Shown here one piece after another: positions 12,049-22,282 of a stretch of 64,000 nucleotides of DNA. Source of the stretch: Cladophialophora immunda (Eukaryota > Ascomycota > Eurotiomycetes > Chaetothyriales > Herpotrichiellaceae); assembly GCF_000835495.1 (NCBI RefSeq), contig NW_015622545.1, forward strand, positions 1,752,777-1,816,776, in the 5' to 3' direction. A program made the position numbers and the translations under genes. The notes beneath the pieces are model-generated. The model saw only the letters and a program-made list of their open reading frames with translations, did no database searches and was not told where the DNA came from. The first letter of the stretch is position 1. Each line of letters begins with the position of its first letter.

Positions 12049-12719
12049 GTGGGCAAAGGAACGCTATGAGTTCCGCTGCGCAGACGGAACGAAATGACCA
12101 GGACAGTGCAGCCCGTGGATGGAGGAGGCGAGGGCCTTTCGTATGCTCTGTCACGATCAATCTGGGGTGATGGCACGGCGGGAAAGTAGTTCATATTCGA
12201 ACTTGACGGAGGTGATGGTTACAAACATTGAAAGTGTAGCACACGATAGAGCAGAAGAAGTTGGGGCGACAAACAGGACCCTTATCTTTAGCCTGGTGCC
12301 CCGCGTTGCCCAGGCCTCGCAGGGCCAGCTAGCACCTAGATAGGCATGGTAGGCTGTCCCCCAGGCGCACTAGGCGCACTAGGCGCACAGACCACGCCCA
12401 AGAATGCCGAACATGCCTAAAGAAGCCCGAACTGCAGGCTTTTCGAGACTCCCGCTTCGCCCACCACCTCTTATCTTGCTTTTGCCTACGCCGTTCGCCG
12501 CATGAAGCGAAGCCCAATCTCCGCAAAGAGATTCCCTACAAGCAACCAGTTAGCCGTTGAGTTGATTGCACAATCTCACTACCTATCGAGATAAATAGAA
12601 CCGGAATGCACGCCGGTAACATCATTCCTCAAACCTCGTGCTCTCACAGGAGATGTCGTGTCAACTCAACAAAGCTATCTTTCCCAGATACACCCAAGCG
12701 ACAGCGATATAGGTTCCTT
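12049..12719. promoter_or_regulatory. Intergenic: TF promoter and BVMO 3' region with 9-bp repeat
   Basis: A triple 9-bp repeat (AGGCGCACT) lies at 12363-12388, about 315 bp upstream of the transcription factor ATG. No copy of ATCTAAGCGCC and no gene recognised. Confidence 0.45.
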
Positions 12720-14651
12720 CTAAACGAATCGGACTTCCACGCCGTCTAGATCACCCTTGGCCTCCCACGCCGCAATGACCTCCATGAAATCGAGAATGCC
12801 CTTCCCCCAGCCGGCGGACCTGGCGGCGTTCTCCTTTTCTTTGGGCGTCTGTGCTACTCGACCCTCAGCCGAGATATAACTTGGCGTGCACGAAGGCAGA
12901 CCCGCGTACGCATATGCGTTTGCGATGACTTGCTGACCCCAGTTTTCTTCACCCTCCGCCGTCGGTTGTAGGACCAGCTTTTTCCCCTCGTCTTCCCTTT
13001 TCCCTGCCGCCCTCGCCGTGCGAAAGATGTACGCAAGATGAGTGGCCAGTACATCCATGGAAAAGACGACATTGCTCGAGCTTCCAGCCTGTCTCGGTCC
13101 CGGGAGGATCAAATTGGGAAAATCTCGCGTGAGGATGCCATGTAAAGTGCCAGGATGATCATCCCATTTGTCCTCCATCGACTTTTGGTCGCGGCCAGTA
13201 ATCGTGAGACCGGCTCGGAAAGCCGGGCTTCCAACCGTGAACGACTCGAAGCCGGTACTCAGGATCAGCAAGTCGATTTCGTGCTCTTGTCCATCGACGA
13301 TGATGCCTCCTTCGGTCAAACCATCCACGCCACGGCCGTCCGTGTCCAGGAGTTGCACGTTCGGAAGATTAAAGGTCCCCAGATACTCATCGTGGAAGCA
13401 GGGTCGCTTGCACCATCCATAATACCATGGCTTCAGTGAGTCTGCCACTTTGGGGGCTTTGACGATCTCGTCCACTCTGGCTCGTATCCCCTCTTGTCGA
13501 GGAAAATCGACTTGCCGGAGGTAGTGGACGTATTCAGCGACGTTTTGTACATTCACACCCGTGGCCCTGGGCGACCCTAACAGGGCTGAGAAGGACGGAA
13601 AAGAAGTCCAGCCGTCCTTGACCAAATCCTCAGACGGCAGATTGGGGAGGTTGCTTGAGAATGCCGCCATATTCTCTCGGCGGGCTCGTTGCCAGCCTCT
13701 CTGACTCGAGATCGACGAGAACTCTTCGGGCGTGAGGGCTCGCTGCCCGCGCTGGTCGACAGCGGAAGGCGTTCTTTGAACAACATATAGATGTTGCGCC
13801 CACTTTGCCAGTTCCGGCACGACTTGGACGGCGGTCGCTCCTGTCCCAATGATGGCGACTCTCTTGTCCTTCAGGCCGTCAAGGACGGGGCTCTCTTGAC
13901 TCCCACCAGTATAGTCATAGTCCCACCGCGCAGTATGGAACACATGACCCTTGAAGGAGTCGAGACCCTGCAGTCGAGGAAGCTTCGGTCGATTCAGGAG
14001 GCCTGAGGCGAGCAGGAAATAGTCCGATCGTAGAGTCAAGGTCTGCTCGGGCTGAGTCGGAGTTTGTCTTGTTACATCGTAGACCCATTCCGCGGCCGAG
14101 TCGTCCCAGCGGGCGCTTTTGACGGATGATCCAAACAGGGCTCGTTGCTCGAGTTTGTATTTTGCCGCGATCAATTCCGCATGCGCCCTTAATTCTTGCC
14201 CATACGAGTATCTGTGCTTGGGGACATATCCCGTTTCTTCGAGAAGAGGCATGTAGCAGGCACTTTCAACATCGCATATCAGGCCAGGGTAGCGGTTCCA
14301 GTACCAGGTTCCGCCGAACCCCCATGTTGTGTCCACGAAGAGGAAGTCTTCTGGCTGAAAGTCGGCCTCGGTCATCAACCTCACAGCAAACAGTAGTGCG
14401 CCATAGCCTGCACCAGTAACAATCACCTTGAAGTGCGAGTTATCCGGGACCGTGATAGATTGCCCGGCTTGGAGGTATTTATTGGTCTTGCTGTCGGCCC
14501 ACGGGTCCGCGCCAAAATGCTGAAACTTCTGAGATTTCGCTATATCTTCAAACTGCGCCAGACCCTCTGGGCGCAAGCGTTTCTGACGTTCTTCGGCGTA
14601 CTTGGCGTCTACTCGAGCCATGGCTTCTTCGATAACTCCCATCGAGCCCAT
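12720..14651 (-). CDS. Baeyer-Villiger / flavin-containing monooxygenase 1
   Basis: Intronless, 643 aa from the ATG at 14651, chosen over an in-frame upstream region because it begins the family-like MGSMGVIEEAMARVDAKY helix. It has an FAD Rossmann motif (VTGAGYGALL), TWGFGGTWYWNRYPG, CDVES, a second dinucleotide motif IIGTGATAVQ for NADPH, and the fingerprint FKGHVFHTARWDYDY (FxGxxxHxxxW[P/D]) of type I BVMOs. The RTPSAVDQRGQR block and C-terminal PSYIS place it with the large fungal/bacterial cyclic-ketone enzymes. Expected reaction: insertion of one oxygen beside a carbonyl using NADPH and O2. It is divergent from FAD oxidase 2, sharing a promoter with two motif copies. Confidence 0.92.
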   Translation of the reverse strand: MGSMGVIEEAMARVDAKYAEERQKRLRPEGLAQFEDIAKSQKFQHFGADPWADSKTNKYLQAGQSITVPDNSHFKVIVTGAGYGALLFAVRLMTEADFQPEDFLFVDTTWGFGGTWYWNRYPGLICDVESACYMPLLEETGYVPKHRYSYGQELRAHAELIAAKYKLEQRALFGSSVKSARWDDSAAEWVYDVTRQTPTQPEQTLTLRSDYFLLASGLLNRPKLPRLQGLDSFKGHVFHTARWDYDYTGGSQESPVLDGLKDKRVAIIGTGATAVQVVPELAKWAQHLYVVQRTPSAVDQRGQRALTPEEFSSISSQRGWQRARRENMAAFSSNLPNLPSEDLVKDGWTSFPSFSALLGSPRATGVNVQNVAEYVHYLRQVDFPRQEGIRARVDEIVKAPKVADSLKPWYYGWCKRPCFHDEYLGTFNLPNVQLLDTDGRGVDGLTEGGIIVDGQEHEIDLLILSTGFESFTVGSPAFRAGLTITGRDQKSMEDKWDDHPGTLHGILTRDFPNLILPGPRQAGSSSNVVFSMDVLATHLAYIFRTARAAGKREDEGKKLVLQPTAEGEENWGQQVIANAYAYAGLPSCTPSYISAEGRVAQTPKEKENAARSAGWGKGILDFMEVIAAWEAKGDLDGVEVRFV

Positions 14652-14930
14652 TGTGGATGGAGCGACGGCGGAAGCAGGGCGTACGAGCCCATGATATCGA
14701 GGGCAGCTCTTATGATATACACCAGAAACGCATGGCGAGAGACCGGACCACAAGAGCCAACAAGGCAGTGGGGACGTAGGCAATGGTGGTACCCAGCCAA
14801 CAGTCCACAGAAGGATGATTCAATGCGCGGTCAGCCATGTTTGTTCGCAGAGACTCTTGTGGGCGATAGAGGCAGGCAGTGGCAAGTTGGATCAAGAACA
14901 TCTAGACGATGAATCCGATCGCCTTGGATG

Positions 14931-14941
14931 ATCTAAGCGCC
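14931..14941 (+). promoter_or_regulatory. Module A motif copy 2
   Basis: Exact ATCTAAGCGCC followed by TGCG, in the BVMO 1 / FAD oxidase 2 divergent promoter. Confidence 0.7.
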
Positions 14942-15056
14942 TGCGAAGTGTCAACGACGTCTCCATGGTCAACCGAGTGAAGCTTTTCGATGCGCAAGTG
15001 CGTGGTCTCGGACTAGAATTGCTATCTCTGATGTCTGGCTGCCTGTGCAGTTGCAG

Positions 15057-15067
15057 ATCTAAGCGCC
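15057..15067 (+). promoter_or_regulatory. Module A motif copy 3
   Basis: Exact ATCTAAGCGCC followed by CGG, in the BVMO 1 / FAD oxidase 2 divergent promoter. Confidence 0.7.
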
Positions 15068-15372
15068 CGGCCGCAGTCAGTGTGGCGGCTTTTAGCGCCT
15101 GCGCCCTTCATTTGTCATTCCCTGCTCGCTGGGTTCACGCATCCTCATTGAGATCAACTAACATAATCCCATCTCCCACGGTCCATACACCGTTCTATAC
15201 CGAGTACCTAGGTACAGATCCTCCTGTCAGGCCAGACATCGCTCTGCCAAACCTTACATCCCATCGAAGTCTCATGGCAGAATTGGTCCATGCAACCACC
15301 TTTCGTCACCGGGAGCTTCATGACATCCCCTGAAGAGATTGTCCAGGCGAATCTTGAACACCCTTCTCACCC

Positions 15373-17022
15373 ATGTCGTCGCCTCAGAGAGCTAACGAAG
15401 CACAACAAGTCGTGACGGCCTGTGCTGGACCTTCCCAGAGAGCCGTTGCCGTGCAGATGACGCCGGTGAAAAGCGTCGCCGACGCGGTAACCACAATGAC
15501 CTTGAAATCCAACCGTACCTGCTGACCTCCTACCCAGTGTCTGCTATTGTCTTTGATATGTCCTTCCCAGATGCATCAGCCCGGCACTCCAGGCTACGAA
15601 CATGCCAGGGCATCCTTTTGGAACCAGACCCAAGCAGAGGCAGTCCCGGCCGGTATTTTCCAGCCTGAGACAGCTGCGCAGGTGTCTCTGGCCATCGTCG
15701 TCTGCCGTCACACCTCTTGCCCGTTTGCCGTCAAGAGTGGAGGCCATGGTAAGTGGTGCGGCGAGTCTTCCATCAATGGGGGTCTCTTGATCGACCTGGC
15801 GAGGATGAAGCAGATCCAATTGTCGAAACACCAGTCCACCGTCGCCGTCGGCCCGGGGAACCGATGGTCAGATGTCTATGCTGCTTTGGAACCTTTGGGC
15901 ATCACAGTCGTCGGAGGACGAGCGTCCGGGGTTGGGGTTGGCGGCTTTCTCCTAGGCGGTACGTAAAGCTAACTTCTGACTCCCGAAATTACCTGTCTGA
16001 ATCTCTCGATAGGTGGAATCTCGTGGTATTCCAACCTCTACGGTTGGGGCTGCGACAATGTCAGATCTTACGAGGTGGTTCTTAGAGACGGTACTATCGT
16101 CACAGCAAGCAAAGATTCCCATCGCGACTTATATAAATGTCTGCGAGGCGGCGCTGGGAATTTTGGCGTGGTCACAAGCTTCGAGTTAGAAACATATCCA
16201 TACACGGGGATGTGGGGAGGTCGCAAAGCCTTTGAGTATCAACACGGGCAAGCGGCCATGCAGGCGTTCATCGACACCGGCCTGATTAGCGACGGCGAGG
16301 ATCCGAAGTCCTTTTTCATTCTCGGCCTTGCAACCACGGACGAAAAGGCCTGGGTCTGGGGCGCGTCTTTGGCTTATTGTGACGCAGTCCACACCAGCCC
16401 TGTCTGCTTCAAGGCCATTGATGCGATTCCATCGGTGGCCGACGACTGCGCCTTGCGGGATCAGACCGAATGCGTGGCCCGAATGCAAGAATCGTATCCC
16501 CCGTGGCTGCAACATTGCCTCTGGGCCTTCGCCACGCAGGTCGATTTACCGACGCTCCAAATATGCTGTCGCATTTGGCAGGAAGAAATGCAATCTCTGG
16601 TAGACCAGCTCGACTGGTTCAAGCCGGTTCTTGCCATCCAATACACGACAGAGGCTGTCGTTGAGGGCGCGGCCCGCAATGGAGGGAACATCCTCGGCCT
16701 GTCCAGCACCCGCCCGTTCATCATGTACAATGCCGAGCCGCGATGGCGACATGCGCGTGACAACCTGCGAGTCTCCAAGGCGATCGACAAGGCGTTTGAG
16801 CGGATGCACGCCGAAGCCCAACGGAGGGGGACCAGCCACGAATACCGCTACAGCAACTACGCCAGTGAATATCAAGATCCTCTCCGCTCTTACGGCCCCG
16901 ATGCGAACGAGATCTTGCGCGACGTATCCCGCAGGTATGATCCCGACAGTGTCTTTCAGACGCTCCGGACCAGCGGGTTCAACCTTTCGGGGGCTCCTCG
17001 GGGCGATTTACGACGCGAATGA
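15373..17022 (+). CDS. BBE-like FAD-linked oxidoreductase 2
   Basis: Three exons (15373-15486, 15571-15958, 16013-17022) give 503 aa. The first exon is the least certain part: ATG 15373 and donor GTAACC were chosen because they keep phase with HQPGTPGYE, which aligns with FFPGTAAYE of oxidase 1. Flavin motifs are KSGGHG (His), VGPGNRW, VVGG, FLLGGG and YGWGCDNV, so both the His and Cys anchors are present and FAD is probably bicovalent. The C-terminus has RYSNYASEYQDPL and RRYDPDSVFQ. It is paralogous to oxidase 1 and likely performs another oxidation in the same route. It is divergent from BVMO 1 and convergent with the permease. Confidence 0.88.
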
Positions 17023-17423
17023 TGTGGCTGCAAGGTGGTGGTCTATTCTTGAGCAGATCCGTGGACCTCACTCTAGAGGCATATATTTCTGACACGCGCT
17101 TCATAGTGGTGATCAGTAGTTGCGAGACTGGGGTGATCTCAATGTCCAATGATGGATTCCAGTCCATGTCCGAGTTTACGGGCAGATGGCAGCAGCAGGA
17201 AGAGACGGCTTTAATTTGGTTTTACGATGTGCCTTGAGTAGCAAGAGCAAATCGACAGGATCTCAAAGACATGTATATACAGGGCGAAACCGTACATAGA
17301 CATCCCACCCACACCGATTCGGGGTCAGTTGGATTTATATACACGAACAGTAGACTAAAGCCAGGTCAAGTTGCCCCCCCCTCTCCCCCAACAACACCAC
17401 CCTAGGACCCCTTTGCTCCTCCT
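17023..17423. other. Convergent 3' region
   Basis: Lies between the 3' ends of FAD oxidase 2 and the permease. No gene or repeat recognised. Confidence 0.5.
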
Positions 17424-19023
17424 TCAATGAACCTTCCTCTTCGCGTAGACAAAGACCCAGTACAGCCCGGCAATCACGGTGAACCCCACGGACACGACCG
17501 AGGTGTAGTTCATCGACTCGGCCGTGACGGGGAGGTACAGCGGCATGGACAGCCAGACGACGATGAAGACGCACCAGACGATGGACAGGACGTTGATGGC
17601 GAACCCCCAGCGGCCGAGATTGAGGTATCGCTCCTCGGGCAGGGCGCGGTCGCGGCCCTTGACGAGCAGGAGGACCAGCGCGAGGATGAAGGACCAGGTG
17701 GAGAGCAGGGCGACGCAGCCCAGGATGGCGTTGGTGGCGACCGAGTTGCCGCAGTAGATGGCGGTGATGGCGTTGGCGAAGAGCGTGCCGACCAGCAGGG
17801 CGTGGACGGGGAGCCTCGCGCGGCCCGAGAGGCGCGCCGTCCAAGAGTGGAACGGGATCATCGCGTCCTGCGACACGGACCAGTACAGCCGCGACCAGCT
17901 GGTCAGGCAGTTGGCGGTGCAGATGGTCAGCACGACGATGGTGAGCACGGTGGCCACGACGACCAGCGCCGTGGAGCGGAACGCGTTGACGAAAAACTGC
18001 ACGAAGCCCATCCCGCCGACGGGCGCCAGCAGGCTCGCCGGGTCCGTGTTGCAGAAGCTCAGCACCAGGATCATGACCAGCCCGCCGAGCGCGCTGAGCC
18101 CGAACGACCCCAGCATCACCTGCGGGATCTGCTTGGAGGGCGCGGGGACTTCGTCGGCCAGGTGCACCGCCGTGTCGAACGCGCCCAGCGACGCCAGCCC
18201 CGGCAGCAGCGCCAGGAAGAAGACGGTCCCCATCGAATCCCACCCGGAGTCGTTGACGAAGTCGACAAACACGACCGACGCCGACTGCTTGGGCGACGCG
18301 CGCGCCAGCGACGTGATCAGGATGAACAGCGCGGTGCCGTTGATCGAGAGCACCGCCGTGCCCATGATGTACGGCATCGCCTTGAACAGCCCCGGCAGGT
18401 TGACTGCCAGGGCGACGAGAGAGACGGCCACGTTGGCCAGGTATGTATGCCACGGGGCCACGACGTAGCTGGGGTTCAGCACCGCCGCGATCGCCACGAT
18501 GTAGAAGGCGACGTACAGGTTGGACACGGCGCAGATGCACATCCACGCCACGTTGGTCCACCAGCTGACCAGGTACTCGCACAGCTTGGAGTACCGCGGA
18601 GGGGCCAGCACTTTGACCCAGTACGCCGGACCTACGCAGGAGGACCAGAGTTAGAGGCAGCTTCATTAAGGCGCAAGGATTCGCGCGGGGGGAAACCACT
18701 TTACCTGCGGGATGAGGCAGTCCGGAAGCTAGCTCGGCGATCGAGAGACAGACGACAAACTGGAACACGGCCGCCACGATGAAGCACCAGAAGTAGGCCG
18801 GGGCGCCACCCAGGCCGACGACCAGGTTGAGGTAGCCGCCGATGGCCAGCGGCACGGCCGTGATGGAGAAGGTGACGCCGAGCGTAGTGAACAGGTTGAA
18901 GTTCTGCTTCAGGCGCACCTCGCGTACATCCTTGCCGTCGCCGTCGCCGATAGACACGTTCGTTTGCACGGGCTCGATGCGCTTCGCCTCGACCATGCTG
19001 TCGTCCGGGTGTGCTGTCGACAT
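17424..19023 (-). CDS. APC-superfamily amino acid/GABA/choline-type permease
   Basis: Two exons, 19023-18705 and 18631-17424, give 508 aa with about 12 membrane segments. The start region (KQNFNLFTTLGVTFSITAVPLAIGG) and SIAELASGLPHPAGPAYWV, then LYWSVSQDAMIPFHSW, are typical of fungal GABA/choline/amino-acid permeases. It should import a nitrogen-bearing solute at the plasma membrane by proton symport. Coding GC is very high here, so the antisense strand is also open over long stretches. Its promoter has a palindromic pair of the module A motif, tying it to the aminotransferase, BVMO and oxidases. Substrate cannot be read from the sequence. Confidence 0.9.
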
Positions 19024-19595
19024 GATATTTGGGGGATAGTGGCCGTGGTTGTTGGCGAGACCGAACCTGGAGGGCGTGGGACAGGCATCGAGGAAGCGGA
19101 CATGGAGCTGATATACCTCGTCTGAACAGGGTCTGGACAGCCAGCAGAGCTCAGTGTATTGCAAAGCCTCGCATTATCGAGAGATTTGGATCAGAGATAC
19201 GGAGAAGTAGCTACGAGTAGATACCCCGCCGTCCCACTAAATGCCATTGGTGGAATGGCAACTCTGGCTGGAAGGTCCGAGCGCCCACGGCGTATCTAAG
19301 CCCCCGAGCGCTTAGATTTATCTTATCAGTCTAGATCAAGGGCACAGGCACGTGTGGCCATGTCTAGCCACACGTCTGTCTATCTTCTGCCAATATGCAG
19401 TGTTCTGGCCGGTACTAGCAGGGACGCCATCGCCAAAGGCTCGCCGCCGTAGCACCGATCAGGTTCATGTGTTCGGTGTGCAGAGTACGCAAGGATTGGG
19501 AGAAAACGGACAAACCGGGAGATTGGTTTGGTATTAAGAGAAATTTAGACATTTCGCTGTTCCAGGACCCCCCTGGGCACTGCTTGCGGGAACCA
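19024..19595. promoter_or_regulatory. Permease upstream region with palindromic motif pair
   Basis: At 19294-19317 the half-site ATCTAAGC faces GCGCTTAGAT across a short spacer. The pair begins 271 bp upstream of the permease ATG. No gene recognised in the remaining sequence, which ends at the aminotransferase 3' end. Confidence 0.65.
19294..19317. promoter_or_regulatory. Module A motif, inverted pair
   Basis: ATCTAAGC on the plus strand (19294-19301) and GCGCTTAGAT (19308-19317, the reverse complement of ATCTAAGCGC) form a dyad, the only paired arrangement of this element in the window. Confidence 0.65.
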
Positions 19596-20972
19596 CTACA
19601 GAGCACCAAAAACCTCACGCTTGAAGTCTGCCGCCGCGTGTAGGACTTGCTGGACATGCTGCTCCTGATGCATGATATTGAGGGCAAAGAATCCCCGTGG
19701 GCCGGCGTGGATGCGCCTGGCCAACAAGAAGTAGTACCACGCTCGCCCCAGCACCTCACTCCTCGGCCCATTGAAATAGACTCCCACTGTGCTTCCAAAC
19801 CCACGCACGATGGCCGTGTCCGGACCTTCCATGTCCAAGACGCGAGCGAGTTCGCTCCGCATCTTCTCGCCGAGGGCGTTGGTCCGCTCGATGTTCTCCG
19901 GTGTCAGGAGCCTGCACGCCGCCAGCCCGGCCGCCATGGTAAACGGATTGTTGTTGTTCGTGCCTGAGTGCGCGAGGGCGTTGGGCTGGCGACAGTCTAG
20001 AGTCTTCATGATGTCGGCGCGGCCGCCAAACGCACCAAACGCGAAGCTGTGCCCCGGTTGTTAGCCTCTGTTGGGGTATGTGGTGGTATTGACTCACGCG
20101 CCCCCGAAGAACTTGCCGATCGAAGTCATGTCAGGGATGATCCCGTGATAGGATTGAAGGCCTCCGTAGTGCGTCCGGGCGGTAATGACCTCGTCAAAGA
20201 CCAAGACCGCGCCGATCCGCGTGGCCTCGTGTCGCAAAAACGCCAGGAAATCCCTGGTCGCCGGTATGAGCCCCCCAGCACCTTGCATTGGCTCGACTAA
20301 TATCACCCCGACGTCCGCATTCAACACACTCTGGGTGCTCTCGACATCGTTGTACACCCCCATGACAAACTGGTGAGGTAATATCAGGGCATTTGAAGTT
20401 TTGAAGGATAGCGTCCCGCCATGATATCCGCCCTGGAACACCATGACCTATTGAGTGCTCATCAGCCAACCAAGCTCCGTGGAGGAGGCAAAGCCGTGAC
20501 CGACCTTCTTCTTGTTGGTATAGTTTAGGCCCATCGCGATCACCACGGTGTTGGTTTCCGTGCCCGAGTTGGTGAACTGTACCATTTCCATGCTTGGGAA
20601 GCGGGCACACAGAGCCTCCGCGAGCTCCAGCTCCCGGGTACTCGGGGCTCCGATGGTAAAACCGGCGTCCAGCACCTCGGCAACGGCGGTCTTGATGTCC
20701 GGATGAGAATGCCCAAACATGGCGGCAAAGTACTGGGACACAAAGTCCACGTAGGTATGGCCGTCGATGGACATCAGATAGCAGTCGTGGCCGGCGTCGG
20801 CGTACAGGGGGAACGGTTTGTTGGTGTGGACGGCTCTGGTGATGCCGGCGGGCATGATCGTTGACGCCCGCTCGTTCTGAGTCTGGGACTTGGGATTGTC
20901 GTGCAGAAACTGCTGCAGGTACTTGTCCAGCACGTCACTCGCAGCTGCTGCGCCGTGCTCTTTCGTAATCAT
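19596..20972 (-). CDS. Class III PLP-dependent aminotransferase (glutamate-1-semialdehyde aminotransferase-like)
   Basis: Three exons, 20972-20505, 20447-20098 and 20046-19596, give 422 aa. Family landmarks in order: DGHTYVDFVSQY, GHSHPDI, FTNSGTETN, FQGGYHGG, VILVEPMQGAGG, VFDEVIT.. with GGLQSYHGIIPD, then SIGKFFGG, whose Lys is the expected Schiff-base residue, and FGGRADIM. It should move an amino group between an amine or amino acid and a keto acid or aldehyde. It is not a haem-pathway enzyme in fungi, so it probably acts on a pathway substrate taken in by the adjacent permease. Two motif copies lie 211-322 bp upstream. No targeting peptide is evident and no catalytic residue appears missing. 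Confidence 0.92.
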
Positions 20973-21182
20973 GGTGATTGTCGAGTCTCAGCCAGAGTTT
21001 GTCGTGATGTATGCCCCTGTATGTGCGATGATAGATGAAGCAGGCGTACGAAAACAACGAGATGAAAAGAGGTAGTCCCCTCCAAGGTCTCTTCCTCCCC
21101 AGCTACCTCGGCGTCCATTGAACCTCAGATCATCCGGCGCTGTTAAGCATCTCGAGACAGTCCCAAGCCTCTGAGGGCGTAG

Positions 21183-21193
21183 GGCGCTTAGAT
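21183..21193 (-). promoter_or_regulatory. Module A motif copy 4
   Basis: GGCGCTTAGAT, the exact reverse complement of ATCTAAGCGCC, 211 bp upstream of the aminotransferase start. Confidence 0.7.
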
Positions 21194-21283
21194 TGGCGAA
21201 GCTTTTGGCGGGTGTTGTTGTTTGCAGGGGGGACGCCTCATCAAAACCGTTGGTCCGCGGCTTGGCCTGGGCGATCGCCCGAG

Positions 21284-21294
21284 ATCTAAGCGCC
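21284..21294 (+). promoter_or_regulatory. Module A motif copy 5
   Basis: Exact ATCTAAGCGCC inside GAGATCTAAGCGCCGG, 312 bp upstream of the aminotransferase start. Confidence 0.7.
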
Positions 21295-22282
21295 GGACCA
21301 GCTCGTAGGTGTAAGAAGGTCGTTGCTCTTCAAGTTGGACAAGCCTAAGGAGGAGTCGATTCTGTTCTTCTAGAACAGAAGACTGCGACCTTATACTGTC
21401 AATGAGCTTCTGTACGTGTTCTTCCATGCCGCGTGAAATCGCGGCGGCCCAGCACCCCTCGTCTACCTACCGAATGGAAACATTGACAGGGTAGGGAAGG
21501 GGAGATGAAGGAGGAAGAGTCAAGGTAGAAACCGGCGCCCTATTGAACTGGGGTGTGGCTTCTAGCCGTGGGCGTCAACTCGTACGGCGGCAGGCAACAG
21601 GAACGTTCACATATTGTAGACTAGTTGATTGATTGAATGCTATGATGGAAAGAAAATCCTATCTCTGAGGACTCTGCCTTTCACGACGCGAGCAACAAGA
21701 ACAAGGATCCAACCTGGGGGTGGTGCCTCCACTGACCAATCAGGGAGCAGGATTGTCGGCCTGTACAATGTACCGGCAAATCAACCATCTTCGTCAATAA
21801 ATTTGCCTGACGTCATTGTGGTTCAGTCGATAATCAAACCCCGCGCACCTCATGCTTGCTTGGAGGCGAGTGTGCAGACTACCTGTATCTCTCCCGTTGC
21901 GCTGCCTGGCTCAACGAACACTGAGATCCATGTTGACAGATGAAGAGTTGGAACTCAGACAGCTCCGCATGGAACGGTCGAGAGATGTTCATCATCGGCA
22001 TTGCTGAGTTCGGCTTCAGGGATCGCCGCCGTGGAGTGTCCCCGGCCACGCCACACTGTGTGAGGTCTCCCCCGCTATTGTGGCGAGCGGGGTTGATGGG
22101 GGACAATTCCGTGGAAACCATCGACGACTGGGAGCGCCTCGATGAAATGCCGCCGACTTGCATTTTGATGGCGTGCCCTTGAACATGTAAGACATTGCCT
22201 GGCCGCCCCGACATACGAGCCACGGTTTGTCAATCCAGATTCAAGTCTCCCTGCCAAACGCCATACGACGCGGCTCACCACC

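Larger units (their letters stand above)
14652..15372. promoter_or_regulatory. Shared BVMO 1 / FAD oxidase 2 promoter with two motif copies
   Basis: Divergent promoter, 721 bp. Exact ATCTAAGCGCC at 14931-14941 and 15057-15067, plus a degenerate TTTAGCGCCTGCG at 15091-15103 resembling the 3' flank of the first copy. The sites are 280-416 bp from BVMO 1 and 306-442 bp from FAD oxidase 2. Confidence 0.7.
20973..22282. promoter_or_regulatory. Aminotransferase/SDR1 divergent region with two motif copies
   Basis: Exact motif on the minus strand at 21183-21193 and on the plus strand at 21284-21294, both upstream of the aminotransferase. A 79-codon minus-strand frame at 21188-21427, with a Leu/Glu-rich helical start, overlaps both sites and is not annotated as a gene. 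The right part (21400-22282) shows nothing further recognisable before the SDR1 ATG. Confidence 0.6.

Noticed and set aside
17427..18782. 451-codon open frame on the plus strand opposite the permease
   Set aside because: Composition is Asp/Gly/Arg/Gln-rich without domains; it is the high-GC antisense of a well-supported membrane protein.
17335..19164. 609-codon minus-strand frame over the permease locus
   Set aside because: It reads correctly only for the first exon, then through the intron in a wrong frame; the spliced two-exon model gives continuous membrane segments.
21188..21427. 79-codon minus-strand frame with a Leu/Glu-rich helical N-terminus
   Set aside because: It overlaps two copies of the module A element and has no family match; more likely promoter sequence. 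RNA evidence could reverse this.
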